From Fuscibacter oryzae (GTDB lineage Bacteria > Pseudomonadota > Alphaproteobacteria > Rhodobacterales > Rhodobacteraceae), in contig NZ_JAESVP010000001.1 of NCBI RefSeq assembly GCF_016765795.1, forward strand, positions 310,001 to 374,000: a stretch of DNA of 64,000 nucleotides, in the 5' to 3' direction. The position numbers and the translations under genes are program-made. Positions 47,827 through 55,346 of this stretch are shown here, piece by piece (within the stretch, counting starts at the first letter, position 1; the number at the start of each line of letters is the position of its first letter). The notes beneath the pieces were generated by a model that worked only from the letters and a program-made list of their open reading frames with translations, was not told the DNA's origin and ran no database searches.

Positions 47827-47944
47827 TTTCGCCCAAGGGTGCATGAGAACACGCCACCCACCAAAGCGCTGCCATCCAACACCTTGCCCATCTCTCGCCC
47901 AACTAACGAAATGGCGGGCTGATAAAACAGACCACACCACATCC

Positions 47945-47964
47945 ATAGGATGCGTGCTCCGCAC
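47945..47964. repeat. GTGCGTG/CACGCAC palindrome, degenerate copy 5
   Basis: ATAGGATGCGTGCTCCGCAC keeps the left half and a shortened right half of the dispersed palindrome. It lies in the 291-base gap between clpA and gene 48086, which otherwise shows only the clpA terminator. Confidence 0.45.
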
Positions 47965-48085
47965 CGCGACACCGGCGCAAGCGCCCCCTGTGTGGAGAGG
48001 GGCGGGCCATCCGCCACCGCCTCAAGCCCGACACTCTCTCAGAATTCCCATTTCCCCCGCCGCACGCCTCGCCTAGCCTTGCCCC

Positions 48086-48751
48086 ATGACAAAAGCCCCC
48101 AGCCCCCGCACCCGCGTTCGCCGTCTGCACGACAAGGCCGCTTATGACCTCGACACCATCCACGCGATTCTGGATGCGATGCCGGTCGCCCATGTTGGCC
48201 ACCTGATCGACGGCTTTCCCGTCGTCACCCCCACCCTGCAATGGCGCGAGGGGGACCACATCTACTGGCACGGATCATCCGCCAGCCGCATGACCCGCGC
48301 GGCCACCGGCGGGCCGGTCTGCGTGACCGTGACGCTGACCGATGCCATGGTGCTGTCGCGGTCAGGCCTCGAACATTCGGTCAATTACCGCTGTGTGATG
48401 GTGATGGGCACAGCGCAGGCCGTCACCGACCCGGCGCTCAAGGCCAGGCATCTGGAAACCATGATGGAGCAGATGTTCCCCGGCCGCTGGCCCCAACTTC
48501 GCCCGATGACGGCGCAGGAACTGAAGGCAACCGCCATCCTGACACTGCCGCTGAATGAAGCGTCGGCCAAAGTCTCTGCCGCCGCCCCCGGCGACAGCGA
48601 CCCGGCAGAGGATAAGGATTGGCCGGTCTGGGCCGGCAACCTGCCGATCACCCTGACCATGGGCGCACCGCAACCCGCGACAGACCTTGCGCCCGGCATC
48701 CCCCTGCCCGATCATGCGGCGGGCTATCGCTTTGGCAAGGCGCCGAAATGA
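48086..48751 (+). CDS. Pyridoxamine 5'-phosphate oxidase family, FMN-binding split-barrel protein
   Basis: A 221-residue flavin-binding protein of the NimA-like group. The split-barrel core runs over about residues 12-150: RRLHDKAAYDLDTIHAILDAMPVAHVGHLIDGFPVVTPTLQWREGDHIYWHGSSASRM, then VCVTVTLTDAMVLSRSGLEHSVNYRCVMVMGTA. The second half contains DKDWPVWAGNLPITLTMGAP, typical for this group. Probably an FMN or haem-linked reductase; no substrate is known. It overlaps the following phosphatase gene by four bases. Confidence 0.9.
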   Translation: MTKAPSPRTRVRRLHDKAAYDLDTIHAILDAMPVAHVGHLIDGFPVVTPTLQWREGDHIYWHGSSASRMTRAATGGPVCVTVTLTDAMVLSRSGLEHSVNYRCVMVMGTAQAVTDPALKARHLETMMEQMFPGRWPQLRPMTAQELKATAILTLPLNEASAKVSAAAPGDSDPAEDKDWPVWAGNLPITLTMGAPQPATDLAPGIPLPDHAAGYRFGKAPK

Positions 48752-49197
48752 CCGCTGTCCTCTTCGTCTGCCTGGGCAATATCTGCCGCTCTCCCACTGC
48801 CGAAGCGGTGCTGCGCACCAAGGCAGCGGGGATGGACCTGACAGTGGACAGTTGCGGCACCGGCGGTTGGCACGAAGGAGAGCCGCCCTATCTTCCCGCC
48901 ATCGAGGCAGCGGCCCGCCGGGGCTATGACCTGCGAGCGCTCAGGGCCCGCCAGATCTCCGCCAGTGACTTTCACCGCTTTAGCCATATCCTCGTCATGG
49001 ACAGATCAAACCTGCGCGACACCTTGTCGCGGATGCCGCCCGGTGGAACACGGCCCCGCCTGCTGCTGGACTATGCGCCAGATCTTGGCAAAACCGACAT
49101 CGCCGACCCTTGGTACAGCCGCGATTTCGATGGTGCACTGGATCTGATCGAGGCCGCCTGCGACGGCTTTATCAGAACATTGCAATCACAGGGCTGA
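48748..49197 (+). CDS. Low-molecular-weight protein-tyrosine phosphatase
   Basis: A 149-residue cysteine phosphatase. The P-loop CLGNICRSP (Cys8 nucleophile, Arg14) follows the N-terminal strand AVLFV. The general acid Asp is in IADPWYSRD near residue 125. RARQISASDFHRFSHILVMDRSN is also family-typical. It is not next to a tyrosine kinase or exopolysaccharide genes, so a housekeeping role is likely. Translation is coupled to the upstream FMN-binding protein by ATGA overlap. Confidence 0.94.
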   Translation: MTAVLFVCLGNICRSPTAEAVLRTKAAGMDLTVDSCGTGGWHEGEPPYLPAIEAAARRGYDLRALRARQISASDFHRFSHILVMDRSNLRDTLSRMPPGGTRPRLLLDYAPDLGKTDIADPWYSRDFDGALDLIEAACDGFIRTLQSQG

Positions 49198-49518
49198 TTA
49201 CTGGGCCGCGCAATAGGCCTCTGCCTGCGCGGAGAACGCGGTATAGCGCTCCCAGAACGCATCGTCGGAACTGCTTTTCGACATCTTCACCGACTGCGCT
49301 TTTTCCGGGTCTTTGAAGAACCCGGCCACGCGACGTTGGTCACCGCCCTGCAACGTGAAATCGGCCACCTGCTGGATACAGCCACAGAGCGCCCGGTTTG
49401 CAGCCCCGCGGTCCGAGCGCAGGCAGGCGCTCTCAATCGGCCCGGCCGATGCAGCACCCGCAAAACAGGAAAAGGACATAGCCGCAAGGGCTGCCCGCAC
49501 GATCATCTTGGTCATCAT
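49198..49518 (-). CDS. Small secreted hypothetical protein
   Basis: A 106-residue protein with a signal peptide ([21 protein letters not shown], cleavage near ASA/GP). The mature part of about 82 residues has four cysteines ([26 protein letters not shown] and the C-terminal AYCAAQ). These could form disulfides in the periplasm. The middle is charged ([36 protein letters not shown]). I recognise it as a type common in Rhodobacteraceae without a named function. Its stop directly abuts the LMW phosphatase stop. Start at 49518 or 49515. Confidence 0.83.
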   Translation of the reverse strand: MMTKMIVRAALAAMSFSCFAGAASAGPIESACLRSDRGAANRALCGCIQQVADFTLQGGDQRRVAGFFKDPEKAQSVKMSKSSSDDAFWERYTAFSAQAEAYCAAQ

Positions 49519-49786
49519 CTGCCTCAGTGTCCCCCGCGCGGTTTTTCCCGCCGGGTATTTTTCTGCCACGCAGTCTAGCCATCCCAAGCAGTTTTTTCAA
49601 TCCCACCGGATGTTTGGCGGAATCTGGCCCATCCCTCCGCCCCAAGCCCCGCCAAATTGTGTCCACCACCTTCGGCCCCCCCATATCCTGCCCCCGCACA
49701 GTCGTCACCGGCCGCCCTGCCCTGCGACTCACCCGCGCGCCAGAATCCCCTTCCCGCGTTGCATCCAACCCGATATACGCCCGCCC

Positions 49787-51586
49787 ATGACCCAGCTTGA
49801 CCTCATCCGCAATTTCTCCATCGTGGCCCATATCGACCACGGCAAATCCACCCTCGCCGACCGTCTGATCCAGATGACAGGCACGGTGGCCGAACGCGAC
49901 ATGAAGGCCCAGCTTCTCGACTCGATGGATATCGAGCGGGAACGCGGCATCACAATCAAGGCCAACACGGTGCGGATCGAATATCCGGCCAAGGACGGCA
50001 AGACCTATATCCTGAACCTGATCGACACCCCCGGCCACGTTGACTTTGCCTATGAGGTTTCCCGGTCGATGCGCGCCGTCGAAGGCTCGCTCCTGGTGGT
50101 TGACGCAAGCCAAGGGGTAGAGGCGCAAACCCTCGCGAACGTCTATCAGGCCATTGATGCGGGCCACGACATTGTGCCCGTGCTGAACAAGATCGACCTT
50201 CCGGCGGCCGACCCCGACCGCGTCAAGGAAAACATCGAGGATGTCATTGGCATCGACGCCTCGAACGCGATCCCGATTTCCGCCAAGACCGGCCTCGGCA
50301 TTCCAGACGTACTGGAGGCCATCGTCACCCGCCTGCCCGCGCCCAAGGGCGATGCCAACGCGCCACTGAAGGCGATGCTGGTTGACAGCTGGTATGACGC
50401 CTATCTTGGCGTCGTCGTCATGATCCGCATCGTCGATGGCGTGGTCAAAAAGGGCGACCGCATCAAGATGATGCAGACCGGCGCCGTCTACGGCATCGAC
50501 AAGCTGGCGGTTCTCAAACCCCAGATGGTCGATATTGCCGAACTGGGGCCGGGTGAGATCGGCATCTTCACCGCCAGCATCAAGCAGGTCCGTGATACCC
50601 GCGTCGGTGATACCGTCACGCATGAGAAAAAGCCCTGCGCCGAGGCACTGCCCGGCTTTAAACCCGCCCAGCCCGTGGTGTTCTGCGGCCTTTTCCCGGT
50701 TGATGCGGCGGATTTCGAAAACCTGCGTGACGCCATCGAAAAGCTGGCCCTGAACGACGCCTCGTTCAGCTATGAGATGGAAACCTCGGCCGCTTTGGGT
50801 TTCGGCTTTCGCATGGGCTTTCTTGGCCTTTTGCATCTGGAGGTTATCCGCGACCGTCTGGAGCGCGAATATGACCTTGACCTGATCACCACCGCGCCCT
50901 CGGTGGTCTTCAAGCTTTACATGAAAGACGGCGAGGTGCGCGAATTGCACAACCCCGCCGATATGCCCGACCTGACCTATATCGACCATATCGAAGAGCC
51001 GCGGATCAAGGCTACCATCATGGTGCCCGATGATTATCTGGGCGACATTTTGAAACTGTGCCAGGACCGGCGCGGCATTCAATTGAACCTGACCTATGCC
51101 GGCACCCGCGCCATGGTGGAATATGACCTGCCCCTGGCAGAAGTGGTATTCGACTTTTACGACCGCCTGAAATCGGTCACCAAGGGTTATGCCAGCTTTG
51201 ACTACCAGATTTCCGAATACCGCGAGGATAACCTCGTGAAAATGTCGATCATGGTGAATGATGAGCCGGTGGATGCCCTAGCCATCATGGTTCACCGCGA
51301 CCGGGCTGAATCCCGTGGCCGCGCCATGGTGGAAAAGCTGAAAGAGCTGATCCCCCGCCATATGTTCAAGATCCCGATCCAGGCCGCCATCGGGGGCCGC
51401 GTGATTGCCCGCGAAACCCTGTCCGCCATGCGCAAGGACGTGACCGCCAAGTGCTATGGCGGTGACGCAACGCGGAAGCGCAAGCTCTTGGACAAGCAGA
51501 AAGAGGGCAAGAAAAAGATGCGCCAGTTCGGGAAGGTGGAGATTCCGCAGACGGCGTTTATCAATGCGTTGAAGATGGATGGGTGA
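49787..51586 (+). CDS. lepA: Elongation factor 4 (LepA)
   Basis: A ribosome-bound GTPase that acts during translation and ribosome assembly. The 599-residue product has G1 [10 protein letters not shown]2 ERGITIKA, G3 DTPGHVDF, G4 NKIDLPAAD and G5 ISAKTG. EF-G-like domains II, III and V follow. The LepA-specific C-terminal domain contains [39 protein letters not shown]. The ATG at 49787 gives the canonical [19 protein letters not shown]; the longer frame upstream is not family-like. The 268-base spacer upstream shows no gene. Confidence 0.98.
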   Translation: MTQLDLIRNFSIVAHIDHGKSTLADRLIQMTGTVAERDMKAQLLDSMDIERERGITIKANTVRIEYPAKDGKTYILNLIDTPGHVDFAYEVSRSMRAVEGSLLVVDASQGVEAQTLANVYQAIDAGHDIVPVLNKIDLPAADPDRVKENIEDVIGIDASNAIPISAKTGLGIPDVLEAIVTRLPAPKGDANAPLKAMLVDSWYDAYLGVVVMIRIVDGVVKKGDRIKMMQTGAVYGIDKLAVLKPQMVDIAELGPGEIGIFTASIKQVRDTRVGDTVTHEKKPCAEALPGFKPAQPVVFCGLFPVDAADFENLRDAIEKLALNDASFSYEMETSAALGFGFRMGFLGLLHLEVIRDRLEREYDLDLITTAPSVVFKLYMKDGEVRELHNPADMPDLTYIDHIEEPRIKATIMVPDDYLGDILKLCQDRRGIQLNLTYAGTRAMVEYDLPLAEVVFDFYDRLKSVTKGYASFDYQISEYREDNLVKMSIMVNDEPVDALAIMVHRDRAESRGRAMVEKLKELIPRHMFKIPIQAAIGGRVIARETLSAMRKDVTAKCYGGDATRKRKLLDKQKEGKKKMRQFGKVEIPQTAFINALKMDG

Positions 51587-51593
51587 GGCGCGG

Positions 51594-51669
51594 CCCCGGC
51601 TTTAGCCGGGGAGAAAAGGCTCCAGTGGAGCGTTTTCAGTGCCGAACGCCCGCGAAAGCCTTCGCGGGC
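51594..51669. other. Three successive hairpins after lepA
   Basis: CCCCGGCT-TT-AGCCGGGG (51594-51611), GAAAAGGCTCC-AGT-GGAGCGTTTTC (51613-51637) and GCCCGCGAA-AGCC-TTCGCGGGC (51648-51669) lie end to end between lepA and the AT-rich gene at 51765. The first probably terminates lepA. Base composition turns AT-rich directly after the third. Confidence 0.6.
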
Positions 51670-51764
51670 AGGCGTTTACTTTTTTGCTTTGGATTTTTTA
51701 TTACCCAATGTAGGGTCGCAGAGGTAGAAAATACCATAGAGAAACCTGACAATAGGGGAGTCAA

Positions 51765-52607
51765 TTGGCTGAAGCGACCTTGTTACCCGACACACGCGAT
51801 ACGCCAGTAGTATTAACTCTTACAATCGAGAACTCACAGCCAATCGAGCTTTCAGCTTTTGTGGGAGCTTTTACCTCCTTAGCGGCAGAGTACCGAAGAA
51901 GCGTCAAACAGAATGACGATCTGGAGGATGAGGCCGTCATATTCGTTAAACAGGTTAGATCAGGGTCAATCATTGCTGATTTGATACCTGTAGTGGCGCC
52001 AGCACTCCCCATCATAGCGTCTCATGTAGATCAAGTCTGGCAAGCAATCGAATTTGTGGAAAAATGGGGAGAGAGGATAAAGAAGCTGGCTTCCGGCTCT
52101 ATCCCGCCTAGCTTTGGAAAATCCGACCTGAAAACATTTTCAGATGCCATGGAGGCCATCGCACGAGACCCTAATGGATCATCAAAATTAGAAGCTGCTA
52201 CTTTTGAAGACGGAAAACGTCAAGTTAGGGCGGCCTTTAAGTTCTCTACAGGGCAAGCTCTAGAAGCATCTAAAAAAATTGACGCTGAGTACAAGAGAAT
52301 CGAAGCCAAGTCGGACCGCTCCGTTGAACGGGTTCTTATGGTATTTACCCGCTCCGACATCAAGGATGCTCCTACCGAGAAGCGTAGTGGAGAACGGGTG
52401 TTAATACCAGAAATAGACAATCGCGATATCCCACTTATTTATGCATCAGAGCTTTCTGAGCAGAGAATAAAGCATGAAATCCGAGAGGCTGACGATAATA
52501 TTTTTAAGAAGGGGTTTGTTGTTGATGTGATTGTTATACAGAAAGGTGAAAGGGCAATAGCTTACAAAGTAACAAATGTTCACGATGTAATTGATCTGCC
52601 AGACTGA
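51765..52607 (+). CDS. AT-rich orphan gene, protein of unknown function
   Basis: A 280-residue soluble protein. It starts with TTG at 51765 behind AGGGGAG. The codon use is strikingly AT-rich compared with every neighbour, so it was probably acquired. Residues 14-75 form a beta-rich block (VVLTLTIENSQPIELSAFVGAFTSLAAEYRR, then VIFVKQVRSGSIIADLIPVV). Residues 76-110 form a hydrophobic-amphipathic helix (IIASHVDQVWQAIEFVEKWGERIKKL). Residues 195-280 form a conserved-looking end (VERVLMVFTRSDI, SGERVLIPEID, ELSEQRIKHEIREADDNIFKKGFVVDV, AYKVTNVHDVIDLPD). No catalytic signature is recognised. I have an impression that similar proteins occur in other alphaproteobacteria, but cannot name a family. 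Confidence 0.8.
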   Translation: MAEATLLPDTRDTPVVLTLTIENSQPIELSAFVGAFTSLAAEYRRSVKQNDDLEDEAVIFVKQVRSGSIIADLIPVVAPALPIIASHVDQVWQAIEFVEKWGERIKKLASGSIPPSFGKSDLKTFSDAMEAIARDPNGSSKLEAATFEDGKRQVRAAFKFSTGQALEASKKIDAEYKRIEAKSDRSVERVLMVFTRSDIKDAPTEKRSGERVLIPEIDNRDIPLIYASELSEQRIKHEIREADDNIFKKGFVVDVIVIQKGERAIAYKVTNVHDVIDLPD

Positions 52608-53017
52608 CGGCTTGAGTGTCAGACGCTGCTTTTTAAACACGAGTTTAACGTCGTTCTATGCGATGTGGTGAGTGAGGCCCCCCGGCGCGATAAGGCAGCC
52701 GTCCTGTGGACGGATGCCCGCGCCGTTGACCGAAGGCCAGCGGCCGAAGGGCAAGGGGTTATCCACCCACGCCAACGGTGCCAAATTCTGATGGGGCCGC
52801 CCCGGTGGGCGCGAATGCGTCCGCCGCCCGGGGGGCGGACGCAGCAGAATTTCGTCATATCGCCGAAATTCTGCAAGGGTGGCAATCCGGCCTGCCAATG
52901 GCCTCAAACAAACCTTTCCAAACCCTTAACATTAAACACAAACCAAAGCCTTTCCAATACCTTACCCCGGATTTCACTCGCGAAATCCGGGTCAGAGTTT
53001 TCCCTGCGGGCCTCGCT
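52608..53017. other. 410-base palindrome-rich spacer
   Basis: No gene is supported. Perfect inverted repeats are at 52699-52713 (CCGTCC/GGACGG), 52798-52811 (CGCCC/GGGCG), 52817-52842 (GCGTCCGCC/GGCGGACGC) and 52966-52991 (CCCGGATTTC/GAAATCCGGG). An outer AAATTCTG (52783-52790) pairs with CAGAATTT (52845-52852), enclosing two of them in a 70-base nested structure. The last hairpin probably terminates the RTX gene. Two short minus-strand open frames here lack starts with ribosome sites or any family resemblance. Confidence 0.55.
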
Positions 53018-54031
53018 TCATGCCGCCCGCAACTCCACCCTGGAAAGGTCCGGCACCGCCCCGTTTGACAGCGCGGCCAGTGGCACCCCGTCCATCAGAA
53101 TCGTCACCTCGCCCGCCTGATCGACCGACAAGGAAAGCTCGGGCGCGGGGTGGGCCACGGCGTCGTAATAGACCACCAGATGGTCCAACTGCGGGTCGAA
53201 ATCGCTGATATGGGCCATCTCACCCGCCCCCAAATTCAGGTCATCCAGCAGAAAGCGGTCCTCGCCCTCGCCGCCATTCCCCCAGTCATCGGCCCCCAGG
53301 TGCAGATCATCCGCGCCCGTCCCGCCGTTCAGAAAATCCGCCCCCTCGCCGCCAAACAGCGCGTCATTCCCGTCGCCGCCCTCCAGTGTATCCTGCCCCG
53401 CGCCGCCTTGCAGCCAGTCATTTCCGCGACCGCCCGACACCACATCATCCCCCGCGCCGCCCGACAGCACATCATTTCCGCCGCCGCCTTCCAGCACATC
53501 ATTCCCCTCATCGCCGGTCAGGCTGTCATCGCCCTCGCCACCGGCAAGCCGGTCATCACCCGCGCCGCCCTGAAGGTCATCCTTGCCATCGTTGCCATGA
53601 AGCAGGTCGTTCCCCGCCCCACCGAAGACGAGGTCGTCCCCCGCCCCGGCCTCTACGGCGTCATGGCCAGCGCCACCATCAATCGTGTCATCGCCGTCGC
53701 GGCCGCCCAGCAAGTCCTGCCCCGCGCCGCCGCTGATATTGTCATCGCCGCCGTGCGCGGAGTGGATGTCATCCCCCTGCCCTCCGGTCCAATCCTCCGC
53801 GGGGTCAGCGGTGGAGGGGATGTCGTCGGAATGGGGCATGCCATCTTCCAGGGCGGCAGGGGGCGAGATCACAGGATCATCGGCCAGAATGTCGCCCAGT
53901 GACGCCGGCTCTTCGTGGGTATCCGGGGTATCCCCCTCGTCCCCATCCGGGCCATCATGGCTGGCCGGAACCAGCGAGTCGACCATTATGCCCGCAACCA
54001 ATGCCCCCATCAAACCGATCAGACCAAGCAC
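53018..54031 (-). CDS. Membrane-anchored RTX calcium-binding protein
   Basis: A 337-residue acidic protein. GTG start after GGAGGCG. One N-terminal hydrophobic segment (LGLIGLMGALVAGIMVDSLV, residues 2-21) is followed by an acidic linker. Then come 18 uninterrupted nonapeptides of the GGxGxDxLx type (residues 83-244), which would form a calcium-filled beta-roll. The C-terminal part (about 255-337) ends in LSRVELRAA, with DFDPQLDHLVVYYD. No enzyme domain is seen and no type I secretion genes are nearby. A surface or periplasmic calcium-dependent structural protein is the simplest reading. Confidence 0.88.
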   Translation of the reverse strand: MLGLIGLMGALVAGIMVDSLVPASHDGPDGDEGDTPDTHEEPASLGDILADDPVISPPAALEDGMPHSDDIPSTADPAEDWTGGQGDDIHSAHGGDDNISGGAGQDLLGGRDGDDTIDGGAGHDAVEAGAGDDLVFGGAGNDLLHGNDGKDDLQGGAGDDRLAGGEGDDSLTGDEGNDVLEGGGGNDVLSGGAGDDVVSGGRGNDWLQGGAGQDTLEGGDGNDALFGGEGADFLNGGTGADDLHLGADDWGNGGEGEDRFLLDDLNLGAGEMAHISDFDPQLDHLVVYYDAVAHPAPELSLSVDQAGEVTILMDGVPLAALSNGAVPDLSRVELRAA

Positions 54032-54116
54032 TTACGCCTCCGTCTCCCGTTGGCCAGGGGTGGGGCCGCGAGGTTGATTGCCAGAAATTAACCGCTTGAA
54101 AACCAATGGCTTCCAA

Positions 54117-54147
54117 GGCATGATCCTAGCACAAAGTGCCATGATCC
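54117..54147. promoter_or_regulatory. Paired direct repeats between RTX gene and rpsO
   Basis: GGCATGATCC (54117-54126) and GCCATGATCC (54138-54147) are spaced 21 bases apart, two helical turns, with GCAC-AAA-GTGC between them. The block lies 86 bases upstream of the RTX start codon and 155 bases before rpsO. Candidate regulator site for one of the two genes. Confidence 0.4.
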
Positions 54148-54301
54148 GGCCTGCAATCTGGCAGGATGGTAAACGGCAACAACGGGCTTTCCTTTTCGCC
54201 CGATTTCCCCTATACGCCGCCATCCCCTGACGGGGAGCCAAGGGCCCTGCTGGACGACATCCCGGCTTGTGCCGTCACCCAAAACCGCAAGGAGACATCC
54301 G

Positions 54302-54571
54302 ATGTCGATCACCGTCGAAGAAAAAGCCCGCCTGATCAAGGAATACGCGACCAAGGAAGGCGACACCGGTTCGCCCGAAGTTCAGGTTGCGATCCTGTCG
54401 TCGCGCATCGCTACCCTGACCGAGCATTTCAAGTCGCACAAGAAGGACAACCACTCGCGTCGTGGCCTTCTGATGCAGGTCGCGCTGCGCCGCAAACTGC
54501 TGGACTATCTGAAGTCCAAGGACGAGGCACGCTACACCTCGCTGATCGCCCGTCTGGGCCTGCGCCGTTAA
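54302..54571 (+). CDS. rpsO: 30S ribosomal protein S15
   Basis: An 89-residue primary 16S rRNA-binding protein of the small subunit. Family wording is complete: [49 protein letters not shown] and [13 protein letters not shown]. Start at 54302 after AAGGAGACATCCG. In most bacteria rpsO directly precedes pnp; here an opposite-strand tspO lies between them. S15 often represses its own translation through the mRNA leader, but no such fold is demonstrated here. Confidence 0.98.
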   Translation: MSITVEEKARLIKEYATKEGDTGSPEVQVAILSSRIATLTEHFKSHKKDNHSRRGLLMQVALRRKLLDYLKSKDEARYTSLIARLGLRR

Positions 54572-54592
54572 GCGTATCCGGTTTTCGGATTG

Positions 54593-54623
54593 AAACGCCC
54601 GTAGCGCAAGCTGCGGGCGTTTT
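54593..54623 (+). terminator. Terminator after rpsO
   Basis: CGCCCGTAGC, loop GCAA and GCTGCGGGCG followed by TTTT: a ten-pair stem with a GNRA loop. It also faces the convergent tspO stop 13 bases away. Confidence 0.9.
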
Positions 54624-54635
54624 CCTTTGCTCGGC

Positions 54636-55082
54636 TTACGCTGCCGGATTGTCACGCCAGATCCGCCAGTTTAACGCCGCCGCCACGCTGAGCCAGAGGA
54701 TGTAGGGCAACAGCAGCAGGCCCGCGACCCAGTCGAGCCCGAAGGCAACCACGATCAGCCCAGCCACCACCAGCCACAGCAGCGCAAGAATACCCATACC
54801 CGCCTTGACCCGGTGCGCGCCAAAGAAAACCGGGGTCCACAAGGTGTTCAGGGCAATCTGAGCCGACCACAAGGCCAGCGCCAGCCCCGCCCCCGGCACC
54901 ACTGCCAACCGCGCACCCGCCCAGGCAATCAGGATGTAAAGCGTGGTCCAGACAACCGGAAACACCCAATTGGGCGGTGTGAAGGATGCTCGCCGCAGCC
55001 CGCGATACCACTCGCCCGGCGGAAAGATCACGCCAGACGCCGCCGCAGCAGCACAGGCGAACAGGAGGGTGAGGAAGATCAT
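54636..55082 (-). CDS. tspO: TspO/MBR family protein
   Basis: A 148-residue five-helix tryptophan-rich sensory protein homologous to the mitochondrial translocator protein. The first loop signature is PPGEWYRGLRRASFTPPNWVFPVVWTTLYILIAWAGARL. Helix III/IV has WSAQIALNTLWTPVFFGAHRVKAGMGIL, and the end is LPYILWLSVAAALNWRIWRDNP. TspO binds porphyrins, and in Rhodobacter sphaeroides it modulates photosynthesis gene expression in response to oxygen. This window also carries hemC, hemE and hemF. Located between rpsO and pnp on the opposite strand. Confidence 0.95.
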   Translation of the reverse strand: MIFLTLLFACAAAAASGVIFPPGEWYRGLRRASFTPPNWVFPVVWTTLYILIAWAGARLAVVPGAGLALALWSAQIALNTLWTPVFFGAHRVKAGMGILALLWLVVAGLIVVAFGLDWVAGLLLLPYILWLSVAAALNWRIWRDNPAA

Positions 55083-55302
55083 GGCGGTCTCCGCGAATTT
55101 GATTTGCCTTTAAGGTAGGGCATCGCCCGCCTGCCGCAACCCGCCACCCCAGCAATGAAGCCGCGCAATGGGGCCCGGGATTTGATCGAACACTTCCCAT
55201 CCGCCACTTTTTCCTGTATGGCCCCCGCCATCTGTGACGTGAGGCCGCCCCCCCGGCCGCATGCAAAGGATAGGGGGAGGCGGCAATGGGGCCGCCATAC
55301 AC

Positions 55303-55333
55303 GGAAGACCCGGCAGGGGCCGGGAGTGCTTCC
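55303..55333 (+). promoter_or_regulatory. Leader hairpin directly before the pnp ribosome site
   Basis: GGAAG and CTTCC enclose a CCGG/CCGG inner stem and end just before AAGAGGATG, the pnp ribosome site. E. coli PNPase represses its own synthesis through an RNase III-processed leader hairpin, so a similar role is plausible here. Confidence 0.45.
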
Positions 55334-55346
55334 AAGAGGATGCTAG

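Noticed and set aside
45704..47902. Minus-strand frame of 732 codons opposite clpA
   Set aside because: Antisense shadow of ClpA, which carries two intact AAA modules.
51583..51810. 75-codon plus-strand frame between lepA and the AT-rich gene
   Set aside because: It runs through the three hairpins, has no ribosome site or family likeness, and overlaps the better supported start at 51765.
52619..52907. Two minus-strand frames of 83 and 88 codons in the palindromic spacer
   Set aside because: No ribosome sites and no family resemblance; the Arg/Pro-rich products reflect the GC-rich hairpins.
53300..53785. CRISPR-like or microsatellite array
   Set aside because: The periodic 27-base pattern is the coding sequence of the RTX nonapeptides, with diverged units and no spacers.
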